Shown here piece by piece: positions 20,808 to 30,527 of a DNA stretch of 64,000 nucleotides (positions are counted from its first letter, which is position 1; every line of letters starts with the position of its first letter). The notes under the pieces were generated by a model. That model saw only the letters and a list, made by a program, of their open reading frames with translations. It was not told where the DNA came from and ran no database searches. This DNA comes from CAVVMA01 sp963830715 (GTDB taxonomy: Bacteria; Desulfobacterota; Binatia; Binatales; Binataceae), in contig CAWHNS010000007.1 of assembly GCA_963830715.1 (NCBI GenBank), positions 248,001 to 312,000 on the forward strand, in the 5' to 3' direction. Made by a program: the position numbers and the translations under genes.

Positions 20808-22832
20808 CTACGCTGCGGTCGCCAGTTTGGGGTCAATCCAGTAATCGTACCATGAGCTCAGATTGAACAGCGTCCATATGTAGAGGCTGTTGTCGCGCCG
20901 GCGGCTGGCGTGATCGCTGAGCAGACCCTCGACGTAGTCGCGACGGAAAAATCCCCGGCTCATCAGCGGCGACGAAAGTATCGAGCGTTTGACCTCGGCG
21001 CCGAACCTGCCCCGCAGCCATTGGCTCATCGGCGCCGAGAATCCCATTTTCCTGCGATGGATGAGCTGGTCGGGAATCAGCCCCTGCACCGCCTTCTTCA
21101 GCAGATACTTGGCGGTGCGATCGCGGGTCTTCCACTTGACGGGAATATCCATCGCGAACTCGACCAGCTTATGAGCGAGGAACGGGACCCGTGCCTCCAG
21201 CGACGTGGACATCGTAATTTTGTCCACGCGCATCAGCAGCAGCTCGGGCAGCCGGAGCTTCAATTCGTTGTAGATCATCCGGTTCAATATATCCTGGGTC
21301 GGAGAATGACTATCGAACCGCGAAACGAAGGAACGCACTACATTATAGCTGTCAGGTTCCAGGTAGTCAGACGGCAGAATCCCTGTACGTATCAACTCTT
21401 CGGGCGCACCGGGGCTTTCGACGCTTCCCTCGACCATTAGCTGGCGTTTCATGGTGTCCCAGAACGCCACCGCACCGGTCCAGAACTGTTCGCGGCTGCG
21501 TACCGCTCGTTCCACGATGTCGGAATAGTACTCGAGTCCCGGATGCAGCATCGCGAGCGTTCCCATCGCGGAGTTGACGGCGCGGCGGGCCAGCGGCGGC
21601 ACATAGGTGCGGAACGGACGCCAGTAGCGCCGGTATAGATCCAGATGAAGCATGTAGCCAGCATAACCGCTGAAGTTCTCGTCCGACCCTTCCCCGACCT
21701 GGATCACGGTCACCCCCGAGTCCCTGGCCAACCGGGATACGAAGTATAGTGGTATGCATACCCAGTCAGCCAAAGGTTCGTCCTGATGATGAACCAGTTG
21801 CCCCAGGTAGCCGACCATGTCGTGCTCGTTGATTAGTATTTCGTGATGATTGGTCTTGAACTGACGAGAAACGACCTTTGCATAGTCGAGTTCATTGAGC
21901 GCGGGGTAGTCCTTGAAGCCGACAGTGAAGGTTTCGACCGGCCTGTCGGTCAATTGCGCCATCAGTGCGACGTTGGTCGAGGAATCGATCCCGCCCGACA
22001 GGAAGACCCCGAACGGCACGTCCGACATCATGCGCTCCTTTACGGCCTCGGACAGGCGGGCCCGGATTCCGTTGACGTAGAAGCGCTCGAGGGCGGTCTC
22101 GGAGAGGCCCTTGGTTTCGTCCGGCATGATGCCCTGCCCCGGCAGCGCATCCCAGTAACGATGGGCGGTGATTTTCCCACGGTTATCGACCTGCATGCAC
22201 CATCCCGAGGGCAGCTTGTACACGCCCTTGAACATGGTCATCGGAGCGGGTGTGGTCAGGAAAGTTAGATAGTGATACATCGCGGATGGATCGATGTCCC
22301 GCTCGACGCCGGGATGTTTGAGGATGGCCTTGATCTCGGAAGCGAACAGCAGGGTCGCGGTCTGGAGGGAGAAGTACAGAGGTTTGACGCCGATCCGATC
22401 GCGCGCCAGCGACAGCACGCCGCGCCGTCCGTCCCAGATCCCAAACGCATAGTCACCGCTTATGCGATCCAGCAAGCCGTCGAGACCCCATTCCTCATAG
22501 CCGTGGACCAGGACTTCGGTGTCCGAGCCGCTGGTGCGAAAGGCGTGTCCGGCAGAGATCAATTCGGCGCGCAGGCTCAAGTGGTTATAGATCTCCCCGT
22601 TGAACGTGACCCAGATCGCACCGTCTTCGTTGCGCATCGGCTGAGCGGCGTTGGGGCTCAGGTTGACTATCGCGAGGCGGCGATGAGCCAGCCCGACGCG
22701 CTTGTCCGGCGAGATCCAGCACCCGGCGCCGTCGGGTCCGCGATGAGCCATCGCATCGCGCATCGAGGCCAGCACCGCCGCATCGACGGTTGACTTGCCG
22801 TCGAAGTGAAACACACCGGCGATTCCACACAT
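20808..22832 (-). CDS. asnB: asparagine synthase (glutamine-hydrolysing) family amidotransferase
   Basis: An intact 674-residue protein beginning MCGIAGVFHF, which leaves Cys2 as the N-terminal nucleophile of the class II glutamine amidotransferase domain. The C-terminal ATP-pyrophosphatase domain has the SGGIDSS P-loop near residue 275 and GEGSDENFSGYAGY. In polysaccharide loci such proteins amidate uronic acids or related carboxylates instead of aspartate, so the ManNAcA-type sugar predicted here could be its substrate; that is inference. It lies between the initiating transferase and the flippase. Confidence 0.88.
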   Translation of the reverse strand: MCGIAGVFHFDGKSTVDAAVLASMRDAMAHRGPDGAGCWISPDKRVGLAHRRLAIVNLSPNAAQPMRNEDGAIWVTFNGEIYNHLSLRAELISAGHAFRTSGSDTEVLVHGYEEWGLDGLLDRISGDYAFGIWDGRRGVLSLARDRIGVKPLYFSLQTATLLFASEIKAILKHPGVERDIDPSAMYHYLTFLTTPAPMTMFKGVYKLPSGWCMQVDNRGKITAHRYWDALPGQGIMPDETKGLSETALERFYVNGIRARLSEAVKERMMSDVPFGVFLSGGIDSSTNVALMAQLTDRPVETFTVGFKDYPALNELDYAKVVSRQFKTNHHEILINEHDMVGYLGQLVHHQDEPLADWVCIPLYFVSRLARDSGVTVIQVGEGSDENFSGYAGYMLHLDLYRRYWRPFRTYVPPLARRAVNSAMGTLAMLHPGLEYYSDIVERAVRSREQFWTGAVAFWDTMKRQLMVEGSVESPGAPEELIRTGILPSDYLEPDSYNVVRSFVSRFDSHSPTQDILNRMIYNELKLRLPELLLMRVDKITMSTSLEARVPFLAHKLVEFAMDIPVKWKTRDRTAKYLLKKAVQGLIPDQLIHRRKMGFSAPMSQWLRGRFGAEVKRSILSSPLMSRGFFRRDYVEGLLSDHASRRRDNSLYIWTLFNLSSWYDYWIDPKLATAA

Positions 22833-22838
22833 AGTCGG

Positions 22839-24704
22839 CTATTTCGAGCCTTCCGCCAAAGACAGCGGCTCGACCTGCATATCGACCAGCGCCGGAACTT
22901 CAGGTATCTCGGGCGCTCGGACCGCACCGTCCCGTTTCTCTGGTGGGGCATCGGCGATGCGAATGGAGAAGGTCCTGAGCCGGAGTTGGTGGGCTTCGGC
23001 GAATTTGTGCAGCGCCTTGAGCTGGATGGCATCGAGCTTCTGGGCGATCAGAATCTCGTTGAACCGGCTGACAGCGAAGAATTTCTCGAGCTCAGCGATC
23101 GGCCCCAGCACCGGATAGCCGCGCACCAACTTTCGGCGCTTGAACTCGTCGTCATCGACGAACCCTCTGAGGCTGCCGCCCTTGATCTCGCCAAGAAAGC
23201 GCGCCGCCGCTTCTCCCTCCGTTCCAGCGCCCACGATCACCATTCGATTCCGGGTCCGCGCCAGGCGGCGCATGAGGCCAGCGAGCACGCGAAATGAGAA
23301 TCTCGCCCCGACCAGCAGATAGAGCAGCAACAGCACAAAGATGACCGCGGCCCCAAGCGGCATGCCGAGCGGCAGCAATCGGGCGGCGAGAAACAGCACG
23401 GCGCCGGCCAGCAAAGAGCCGGTGGTGAATCGGGTCGCGTCAGCGAAAGTGTGGTATCGCCAGATGCCCCGATAGACCCGGCACACCATCAGCGAGCTGA
23501 TTCCCGCGATCAACACCAGGGGCAGCGAGTAGGTAGCTTTCCACACCTCCGCGGCGGGCATCCTGAAATCCGATCTGAGCAGGAAAGCGCCGTAGTAAGC
23601 CGCGGCGATCGCCAGCGAGTCGAGCCCGACCTCGACGATGCGCAGCTTGTAGCCGAATTTGAGGATCCCGCGTGCGAGCCGCGGTACGCGGCGATAGACC
23701 TCGGCGGGCGAGACCGTCTCGAACGAGAGATCCATCAGAAACAGCGCGACCAACGCGAAGAACAGCGCGGCGAAAGGCACGAAGACGATGGGGTAAGGGG
23801 CGGGCAGAATTCCCACCACGATCGCGCTGGCTACGCCGGCCACCGCCAAAGTGTAGGCGACCATGACAGTCTGGCGGACCGAAAGACCCCAGATTACCAG
23901 GCGATGGTGCGAGTGATCGAAACCCCGCCTGGAGAACGCGTTGCCGGTGGCGATCCTGGTGACCACGACGATCACCGCGTCCATGATCGGCATCAACAGC
24001 AGCAGCGGCGGCATCGCGGCGCGCGCGAGCCATCCCCCGCCGGTCAGGCGGCTGCAGTAAATCGCAAGCATCCCCAAATTGAGGCCCAGCGGTAGGGCGC
24101 CCGCATCGCCCATGAAGATCGAAGCCGGGCTGAAGTTGTAAAACAGAAACCCGGCCAGCGCCCCGGCCAGCGTCAACGCAGGAATGGCGACATTCGGGGC
24201 ATGATTCAGAAACGCGAGGACCGCGATGGCAAGCGCGCTCAGAGCGCTGACTCCGGCCGCCTGGCCGTCGAGACCATCGATGAAGTTGACGGCGTTGACC
24301 GCCGAAAGCAGCCAGAAGCCGGTAGCGAGGGAGTCCAGCCAGCGCCATCGTAACAACTCGAGTTGAGGACAGCCCGACATCGCGATGGCGACCGCGAGCA
24401 ATTGAAGCAGGAACTTGGCGCCGGGGCTGAGCGAAACCACGTCGTCAAGCGATCCGACCAGCAGCATCGCCAACGTCGAGGTCACCAGCCAGGCCGGCGC
24501 ACCGATCCAGCTCAGGCTCGCGAGATAGGCGCCCACTATGGCAACGCCGCCCAGCAACGGCGTGGGCCGCTCATCCCATAGATTGCTCAACGGGGCGCAT
24601 ACCACGCCCGCCTTTGAGGCTCCGGCCCTGACTGCGGGTACCGCGCCCAGCGCGAACAGGGCGGCGCTTATTGCGGCCAGCGCGGCGGTGGACGATTCGG
24701 TCAC
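22839..24704 (-). CDS. WecA/MraY-type sugar-phosphate transferase fused to a membrane CoA-binding (FlaA1/EpsC N-terminal) domain
   Basis: I choose the GTG at 24704 (VTESSTAALAAIS), which avoids overlap with the wzz-like gene; 621 residues. Residues 1-315 form a polyprenyl-phosphate GlcNAc/sugar-1-phosphate transferase: LVGSLDDVVSLSPGAKF, NAVNFIDGLDGQAAG, FMGDAGALPLG and the HSHHRL motif. Residues 355-620 form four helices and a Rossmann unit (VIVGAGTEGEAAARFL, GFVDDDEFKRRKLVRGYPV) as found at the N-terminus of FlaA1/EpsC/WbpM dehydratases. The chain ends before the catalytic dehydratase domain. It probably loads the first sugar phosphate onto undecaprenyl phosphate; the role of the added domain is unknown. 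Confidence 0.82.
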   Translation of the reverse strand: MTESSTAALAAISAALFALGAVPAVRAGASKAGVVCAPLSNLWDERPTPLLGGVAIVGAYLASLSWIGAPAWLVTSTLAMLLVGSLDDVVSLSPGAKFLLQLLAVAIAMSGCPQLELLRWRWLDSLATGFWLLSAVNAVNFIDGLDGQAAGVSALSALAIAVLAFLNHAPNVAIPALTLAGALAGFLFYNFSPASIFMGDAGALPLGLNLGMLAIYCSRLTGGGWLARAAMPPLLLLMPIMDAVIVVVTRIATGNAFSRRGFDHSHHRLVIWGLSVRQTVMVAYTLAVAGVASAIVVGILPAPYPIVFVPFAALFFALVALFLMDLSFETVSPAEVYRRVPRLARGILKFGYKLRIVEVGLDSLAIAAAYYGAFLLRSDFRMPAAEVWKATYSLPLVLIAGISSLMVCRVYRGIWRYHTFADATRFTTGSLLAGAVLFLAARLLPLGMPLGAAVIFVLLLLYLLVGARFSFRVLAGLMRRLARTRNRMVIVGAGTEGEAAARFLGEIKGGSLRGFVDDDEFKRRKLVRGYPVLGPIAELEKFFAVSRFNEILIAQKLDAIQLKALHKFAEAHQLRLRTFSIRIADAPPEKRDGAVRAPEIPEVPALVDMQVEPLSLAEGSK

Positions 24705-24762
24705 TGCTTGGCTCGTGACACGCCGGTGCTTCGAGGATCGCTTGCTTGTGGTGGAGGCCCGG

Positions 24763-25717
24763 CTATGCGCGCGTGCGGCGGACCGCGCGCCGCGAATCAA
24801 AGGCCAGCACGGCCAGCAGCGCGAGCGTCATCGCCACAAATCCGCCCGCGGCGGCGTCGAAGAGCGCTCTGGGCTTGAACGGCCGGTCGGGGGACACTGG
24901 CGGCTCGATTACCTTGAAGTCGAACTCGGCCTCCAACTCGGCCAGCTTCTGGCGCTGCACCTGCACCGCCATCAACTCATACAATTGCGCCTGGAGCATA
25001 CCGTCGGAGGTCGACTGTAGCGCCTCCTTGAGCGATGCGATCGCACTGCTGGCGCCTTGCACTTCCTCGCTGCGCAATCGGGTTCGCAACGACTCGATGT
25101 AATATCCCGCGATGAGCACGGCCTGCTTCTGGTCGGGATCGATAAAGCTTAGCGTCAGGTTGCCGGTGAAGCGATCATACCTGCAATCGAAGCGGGCCAG
25201 AGCCAGCTTGTAGGTTTGCCATGGTGTCGGCGGCGACTCCCAGAGCGACCCGAGGTAGCCCCCGTCATCAACAAAGTGATTCTCCAGCCTATAGCGTTTG
25301 AGAAGAGCCATGGTGAACTGGTAGCTATTCAAGATGGAGATATATTCCTGGGCCTTGTCGTCCTGCGAATCCAATCGGCCGACCAGACCGCCCAGCACGC
25401 CGACCGCGCCCAGACTGCTGACCGATCCGGCCGCTCCTCCGAGTATGCCGCCGATCATGGGAGACGACTGCGATGGAACCGGGCGGATGAGCGCAGTGGC
25501 CTGGTAGTATCGAGTCATGAGGAATTCGGCGGCGATGTAGGACGCCACTGCCCCGCACAGCGCCAGTCCCAGGATCAACGCCAGCCGCCGGCGCGCGGAA
25601 TTCCATAGCACCAACAGGTCGAGGCTCGACGACCTCGGCCGGGGCCGGCCGCACTCGCCTCTCGAAATCGGTGGGCCTGATTTCTATTTCGGAAATCGGT
25701 TGCTGAACGCTGGCCAA
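24763..25717 (-). CDS. Wzz-type chain length determinant, one frame break
   Basis: The N-terminus starts at 25717 (ASVQQPISEIEIRPTDFERR). One extra base near 25625 changes frame, and the rest continues as LDLLVLWNSARRRLALILG, the first transmembrane helix. A periplasmic domain of about 200 residues with a predicted coiled-coil tail (residues about 205-250) precedes PVSPDRPFKPRALFDAAAG, the proline-rich motif and second helix of Wzz/PCP proteins. There is no tyrosine kinase domain, so it resembles PCP-1/2b types. It should control polymer length in the inner membrane, together with the polymerase and the divergent SLBB exporter. Confidence 0.8.
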
Positions 25718-26174
25718 GCAGCTCTCTTCCTAGTCGATCCGCGAGTCGGCAAAAGTCATCCGGAGCCGAGGTGCGAGGCCACGACCGATGGAATTATCAT
25801 CATGGCAAAATACGCGTCCGCCGTCCCTGGTCCTGCCGGTTGCCAAAACCAAAGGCATTCAGCGAGCCCGGGGTCGATTCGACTCCGTCTTGGCGTGCCA
25901 AGCAGCTGAAAGTGAGAGGGTATAACCTTGAAGCGATGGATTAGCAGACATCAATTGGACCGTCAAACCAGAAGGCTCAAGACTGCGTGGAAACGGAACG
26001 CTGCTGAAACGCTTTTCGGCTCGAGGTTTTTTCGATCTCGATCGATCTCTTGCGATCCGGCTGTCGGTTATTGACGGTCCAGGTCGGATTTGCTTTAACT
26101 CGGTTCCGCCGCAACTCCTCCGGTACCCGATGGAAAGGCGAGCGCGGAGGGGGACGTTCGCGCCTGAGATCGCG
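25718..26174. other. divergent intergenic region between wzz-like and SLBB exporter genes
   Basis: About 457 bases without a convincing gene. It must hold promoters for two oppositely directed transcripts. A TATAAC hexamer at 25921-25926 could be a -10 element for the rightward gene, but I find no well-spaced -35. A perfect 14 bp palindrome lies just upstream at 25889-25902. Composition is a little less GC-rich than the flanking genes. No RNA gene was recognised. Confidence 0.5.
25889..25902. promoter_or_regulatory. palindrome CTTGGCGTGCCAAG, possible operator
   Basis: A perfect inverted repeat with six-base arms and a two-base centre, located 19 bases upstream of a TATAAC hexamer in the divergent region. 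Its place fits a regulator binding site for the exporter or wzz transcript. No regulator gene is adjacent. Confidence 0.35.
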
Positions 26175-29030
26175 ATGCCAATAGTCAACGTGAATAGAGT
26201 AGTTAGGCTGGCAGCGCTTTGCTCTATTCTCATTGTCGGAGCGGTTGCGGCCGGCGCACAAGACCTGCAATCGCAGGATCTGCGATCGCAGGAATCCCCA
26301 TCGCAGGAATCGCCGTCGACCGATCAGACCGCGCAACAGCTTGGTATAGCGCCGGACCAAATCGAACAGTTCCGCAACCAGATAGCAGCCCAGGGCGCGC
26401 TTACCGCTGACCAGATGGCGAAGGCGTGCTCCGAAATCGGAGCCGGGCATCTGACTGCCGACCAGGTTGACTCGATCGGAACCTCCGTCAACCTTCCTTC
26501 CGAACAGCTCGATCAGCTCAAGCAGTGCACTGCCCCGCCGACGGAGCTAACTCAAGGCGAGGATGAGATTCAGCAGACTCAGCAGCTTCAACGGCTGTGC
26601 GCCCAGGCTGCCGCAGAGCACATGACCACCGACGAGATCGATTCGATGACCGCTTCGCTCGGCTTCACTCCGGCACAAAAGAGGAGACTCAAGCAGTGCT
26701 CCGGGGGGCGAGCGATCGCTTTCGCCAACCCCTCTCCGGCGCCGGCCATTTCAAGAGGACCCGGATCGAAACCCACACCATCTTCCATCGAGAGCGGGTT
26801 CCGCCAATTCGCCTATCCGGGGTCAGTTCCCCTGAATCCCATCCCGTCGGAGCTGTCGCAGTTCGGCTACTCGCTGTTTTCCGGTCCTGTGTTGACCTTC
26901 GCGCCGGTATCGAATGTTCCGGTCAGCGGTGACTACGTCCTGGGTCCGGGCGACGAGGTGAATGTGCTGCTGTGGGGTCGGGTGAACCAGACCCTTCATC
27001 TCCAGGTGCAACGTGACGGCGCTCTCCTGATGCCACAAACCGGGCCGCTACAAGTAGGCGGATTAACCTTCGCGGAGGTCAAGAACCTGGTCGAGGGCCG
27101 CATCGGCGAAATCACCGGCGTCCACGTTGACGTCACGATGGGCCAGCTCCGGACGATCCAGGTGTTCGTGATCGGCCAGGTCAAACAACCCGGTCTCTAC
27201 ACAGTGAGTGCGCTTTCCCACGTATCCAACGCTCTGGTGGCCGCCGGCGGCATCAGCAAGGTGGGCAGTCTGCGGAGGATCGAGCTTCGACGCCAAAACC
27301 AGGTTGCCCACGTGATCGATCTCTACGACCTGCTGTTGCGCGGCAACGCAAAAGACGATGTCCAGCTCGAGCCACGCGACGTTATTTTCGTGCCGGTTGT
27401 CGGTGCCGTGGTGGCGATCGCGGGAGACGTGAAGAATCCCGCGATTTACGAGATCAAGGGCGGCGAATCGCTGAGCAGCGCGCTCAAACTCGCGGGCGGG
27501 GTGAGCGCCTTCGGATATGGGCCGCGGCTTCAGGTCGAAAGGATCGAGAATCGTCAGCGGCGGGTAGCGCTCGACATCGACCTCGCCGAGTTGGAGGCGC
27601 ACCGGTCCGAGGTTCGTGACGGTGACCTGATCGAGGTCTTCGCGGTCCTTCCCGATCAGAGGAACGTCGTAACGCTCAGGGGCAACGTTCGCCGGCCGGG
27701 GTCGTATCAGTGGCGCCCCGGGATGCGGGTCGCGGACCTGCTGCACGAAGGAGAGGGCGTTAAGGAGAGTACCTTCTTGGGCCATGCGCTGATTCGCAGG
27801 CTGTCAGGTCCCACCCATAACGTGCGCTACTTGCCAGTCGATCTTGACGCCGTGCTGACCGATCAATGGAACACCGAAGCCAACCTGGCGCTGGATGCGC
27901 GGGACGAACTGACCGTCTACAAGGACACGGAATTCGGAGACCTCGCGACCGTCACGGTAAAAGGCGCGGTTCGCAAGCCTGGGACCTACAGATTCTCGCC
28001 CGGGATGCGCGTGAGCGACCTGGTTTTCGAAGCCGGCGGGCTCAAGGCCAATGCCTATCTGAAGAGCGGCGAGTTGGCGCGCACTGAAGTGGTAAACGGG
28101 GAGTCGGCGGCGCATTTCGTCTTCATGGATCTGAACCTGCGAGCGGTCCTGAACCACGAACCTGACGACGACCTCCGGCTCGAGCGGGGAGACGTGGTGC
28201 TGGTCCACGAGGCTTCCAACTGGCACGCACCGTTGGAAGTCACGCTCGAAGGCGAAGTCTTTCGCCCTGGGCCTTACGCCATCCACGAGGGCGAGCGTCT
28301 GTCGTCTGTGCTGAACCGCGCCGGCGGGCTGCGCAGCGATGCCTATCTGCCCGCGATGGTCTTCATCAGGCCCTCGGTCCGGAAGCTGGAACAGCAACGC
28401 TTGGCTGAAAGCCGCCGGCGCCTGCAGGAGGCCGTCGCGCGGGCATCTTTGGCCCCGCCCCGCGGCAGCCAGACGGAAGGCGACAAGAGTGCGGCGCTGG
28501 CGCTCATGCAGCAGGTCTTGTCTGACACCCAGAGCCAGCAGGCAGTGGGACGGATCGTGCTCAGCCTGAGCTCGCTCGACCAATTAGCGCGAACCCCGGA
28601 CGATCTGGTGCTCGAAGGAGACGACCGGATCATCATTCCCAAGCGGCCGGCTTCTGTGATGGTGCTGGGCCAGGTCTACAATCCGACCGCGATCGTTTAT
28701 CAACCGGCGTTGACGGTGCGCGACTACCTGGAGAGCGCGGGCGGGGCCACCGAGGGGGCCGACTCCGAACATATCTTCGTGGTCAAAGCCAACGGCTCGA
28801 TCTGGACCGATCAGGGACTGCGCAACAGCAGCAAAGGAGCGATCTTTCCGCTGCTGCCGGTGATCAGCGGCGGCTTGATGGCAATGAGGCTTGCTCCCGG
28901 CGACTCGGTGTTCGTCCCCGAACAGCTAATCGTCGTCGACAAGCTCGATGTGGTCAAAGACATAACCCAGATCATCGTCAATAGTGCTACCAGTCTGGCG
29001 ATGGTCGGGATCCTTGCAACCAATCTCTGA
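26175..29030 (+). CDS. polysaccharide export outer-membrane protein with multiple SLBB domains (Wza-like)
   Basis: I place the start at the ATG at 26175, followed by a signal peptide (VVRLAALCSILIVGAVAAGA), giving 951 residues. The N-terminal 200 residues contain a short Q/S-rich repeat (QDLQSQDLRSQESPSQ) and two related about 40-residue helical modules ending LKQC. The Poly_export domain begins at VSGDYVLGPGDEVNVLLWG. It is followed by about six SLBB units with recurring KQPGLYTVS, KNPAIYEIKGGESL, RRPGSYQWRPGMRV, RKPGTYRFSPGMRV and FRPGPYAIHEGERL blocks. Proteins of this shape form the periplasmic/outer-membrane channel for capsule or EPS. It diverges from the synthesis locus and would export its product. 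Confidence 0.88.
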   Translation: MPIVNVNRVVRLAALCSILIVGAVAAGAQDLQSQDLRSQESPSQESPSTDQTAQQLGIAPDQIEQFRNQIAAQGALTADQMAKACSEIGAGHLTADQVDSIGTSVNLPSEQLDQLKQCTAPPTELTQGEDEIQQTQQLQRLCAQAAAEHMTTDEIDSMTASLGFTPAQKRRLKQCSGGRAIAFANPSPAPAISRGPGSKPTPSSIESGFRQFAYPGSVPLNPIPSELSQFGYSLFSGPVLTFAPVSNVPVSGDYVLGPGDEVNVLLWGRVNQTLHLQVQRDGALLMPQTGPLQVGGLTFAEVKNLVEGRIGEITGVHVDVTMGQLRTIQVFVIGQVKQPGLYTVSALSHVSNALVAAGGISKVGSLRRIELRRQNQVAHVIDLYDLLLRGNAKDDVQLEPRDVIFVPVVGAVVAIAGDVKNPAIYEIKGGESLSSALKLAGGVSAFGYGPRLQVERIENRQRRVALDIDLAELEAHRSEVRDGDLIEVFAVLPDQRNVVTLRGNVRRPGSYQWRPGMRVADLLHEGEGVKESTFLGHALIRRLSGPTHNVRYLPVDLDAVLTDQWNTEANLALDARDELTVYKDTEFGDLATVTVKGAVRKPGTYRFSPGMRVSDLVFEAGGLKANAYLKSGELARTEVVNGESAAHFVFMDLNLRAVLNHEPDDDLRLERGDVVLVHEASNWHAPLEVTLEGEVFRPGPYAIHEGERLSSVLNRAGGLRSDAYLPAMVFIRPSVRKLEQQRLAESRRRLQEAVARASLAPPRGSQTEGDKSAALALMQQVLSDTQSQQAVGRIVLSLSSLDQLARTPDDLVLEGDDRIIIPKRPASVMVLGQVYNPTAIVYQPALTVRDYLESAGGATEGADSEHIFVVKANGSIWTDQGLRNSSKGAIFPLLPVISGGLMAMRLAPGDSVFVPEQLIVVDKLDVVKDITQIIVNSATSLAMVGILATNL

Positions 29031-29075
29031 CGGGCCGAGCGGAAGCGTCGCCTCTGCGGCGACAAGGGTATCGCG

Positions 29076-30234
29076 ATGGACTCCAAAGCAGGTGCGCGTG
29101 AACGTCTCTACCGCGAGCGCGAAAGGCTGATCGCACTCAGCCATCGGATCCACGCCAATCCGGAACCGGGCTACGAGGAGCGTCAGGCTTGCGGCTGGCT
29201 GTGCGAGATTCTCGCCGAAGCGGGATTCGAGGTTGAGGCGGGCGTCTGCGATCTCCCCACCGCCTTCATCGCCCACGCCGGCTCAGGCCCGCTGCATCTC
29301 GCAATCTGCGCCGAATACGATTGCCTGCCGGGAATCGGCCACGCCTGCGGGCACAACATCATCGCCGCGATAGCGGCGGGAGCGGCGATCGCGGCGGCCA
29401 AAGTCGCCGATGACGCCGGGTTCAGGCTGAGCGTCATCGGCACGCCGGCCGAGGAAGTCGGCGACGCGGGCGGCAAAATCCTGCTGCTGGAGCGCGGCGC
29501 ATTCGCGGGCGTGCAGGCCGCGCTGATGGTGCATCCCGCGCCGGTCGACATGGTGCGAGCCCACGATGATCGCGAACACCACCTTCGATGTCCGCTACAC
29601 CGGCCGCGAGGCGCATGCTTCGGCATTTCCGGAACTCGGAATCAACGCCGCCGATGCGCTCACGATCGCGCAGACTGCGATCGGGCTGCTGCGCCAGCAC
29701 ATCCGCCCCAGCGACCGGATTCACGGCATCGTGACCAAGGGTGGCGACGCGCCCAATATTGTCCCCGCGCACACCAGCGGCAAATTCTGCGTGCGCGCCA
29801 CGACCATCGCGGAACTCGACGAGGTCCGCGCGAAAGTCTTTCGATGCTTCGAGGCGGGAGCCCTGGCAACCGGCTCGCGGCTCGAAATCGTGGGCGGCAA
29901 CAAGCCCTACGCCGAAATGCATCACGATCACGAGCTTGCGGCCATCTATCGGCGCAACGCCGAGCTCGCGGGCAGATCCTTCCCGCAACTCGGACCCAGT
30001 CGCATCGCCGCCTCCACCGACATGGGCAACATTTCGCTGGCGCTCCCGGCGATTCATCCGACGATCGGCATCGACTCGCTGCCGGCGGTGAACCATCAAC
30101 CGGAGTTCGCGGCGCATTGCGTCAGCGCGGCCGCCGACAAGGCGGTTGTGGAGGGTTCGCTGGCCGCGGCCTGGACGATGATCGACGCGGCCGGCGACGC
30201 GCGCCTGCGCGCCCGGCTTGCCGCTGCAGGCTGA
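29076..30234 (+). CDS. M20 family amidohydrolase/peptidase, one frame break
   Basis: About 385 residues from the ATG at 29076. The first half has the M20D signatures RIHANPEPGYEE, CAEYDCLPGIGHACGHN (zinc ligands D and H) and TPAEEVGDAGGK. An extra base in a CCC run near 29560 breaks the frame after APVDMVRA; the second half resumes with MIANTTFDVRYTGREAHAS and ends in the lid and catalytic domains (STDMGNISLALPAIHP). The family hydrolyses N-acyl amino acids, aminobenzoyl-glutamate or peptides. The substrate is not predictable. A small hairpin follows the stop. Confidence 0.82.
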
Positions 30235-30237
30235 CGC

Positions 30238-30251
30238 TCCCCTAACGGGGA
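30238..30251 (+). terminator. short hairpin after the M20 gene
   Basis: TCCCC-TAAC-GGGGA lies four bases after the stop codon. The five-pair stem is short and no T-run follows immediately, so it is a weak terminator candidate. Confidence 0.35.
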
Positions 30252-30398
30252 CCTGTTTCCTGATCGGGCATCTGGCCGAACTCCTCGGCCGGCGCGCGCA
30301 CCGCCGTCCAATAATTCCCTTTGAAATCAAGTACTTGGCCCCGCGCTGGCGCGGCGCGCAAGCCAGCCGCCTTTATGTCGGGAATATTAAACTACTTG

Positions 30399-30428
30399 TT
30401 GCATGACTTAGTGCCAGAGTGTTATATA
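30399..30428 (+). promoter_or_regulatory. sigma70-like promoter upstream of the XRE regulator
   Basis: TTGCAT (30399-30404) and TATATA (30423-30428) are separated by 18 bases within a locally AT-rich stretch in a 293 bp gap, about 100 bases before the regulator's ATG. The long leader leaves room for autoregulation. Confidence 0.5.
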
Positions 30429-30527
30429 TGGAAGGCGAGCGATGGAATGTCGCGCCGCAGCAGAGATAGAAGGCGCACGCCCCGCCTCATTCGATGAGTG
30501 CGCGGCGGCAGAAAAGTGAGAACGCCA

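Noticed and set aside
23451..24095. A 214-codon + strand frame opposite the WecA-like fusion
   Set aside because: Charged, repetitive composition typical of a shadow frame over hydrophobic membrane codons.
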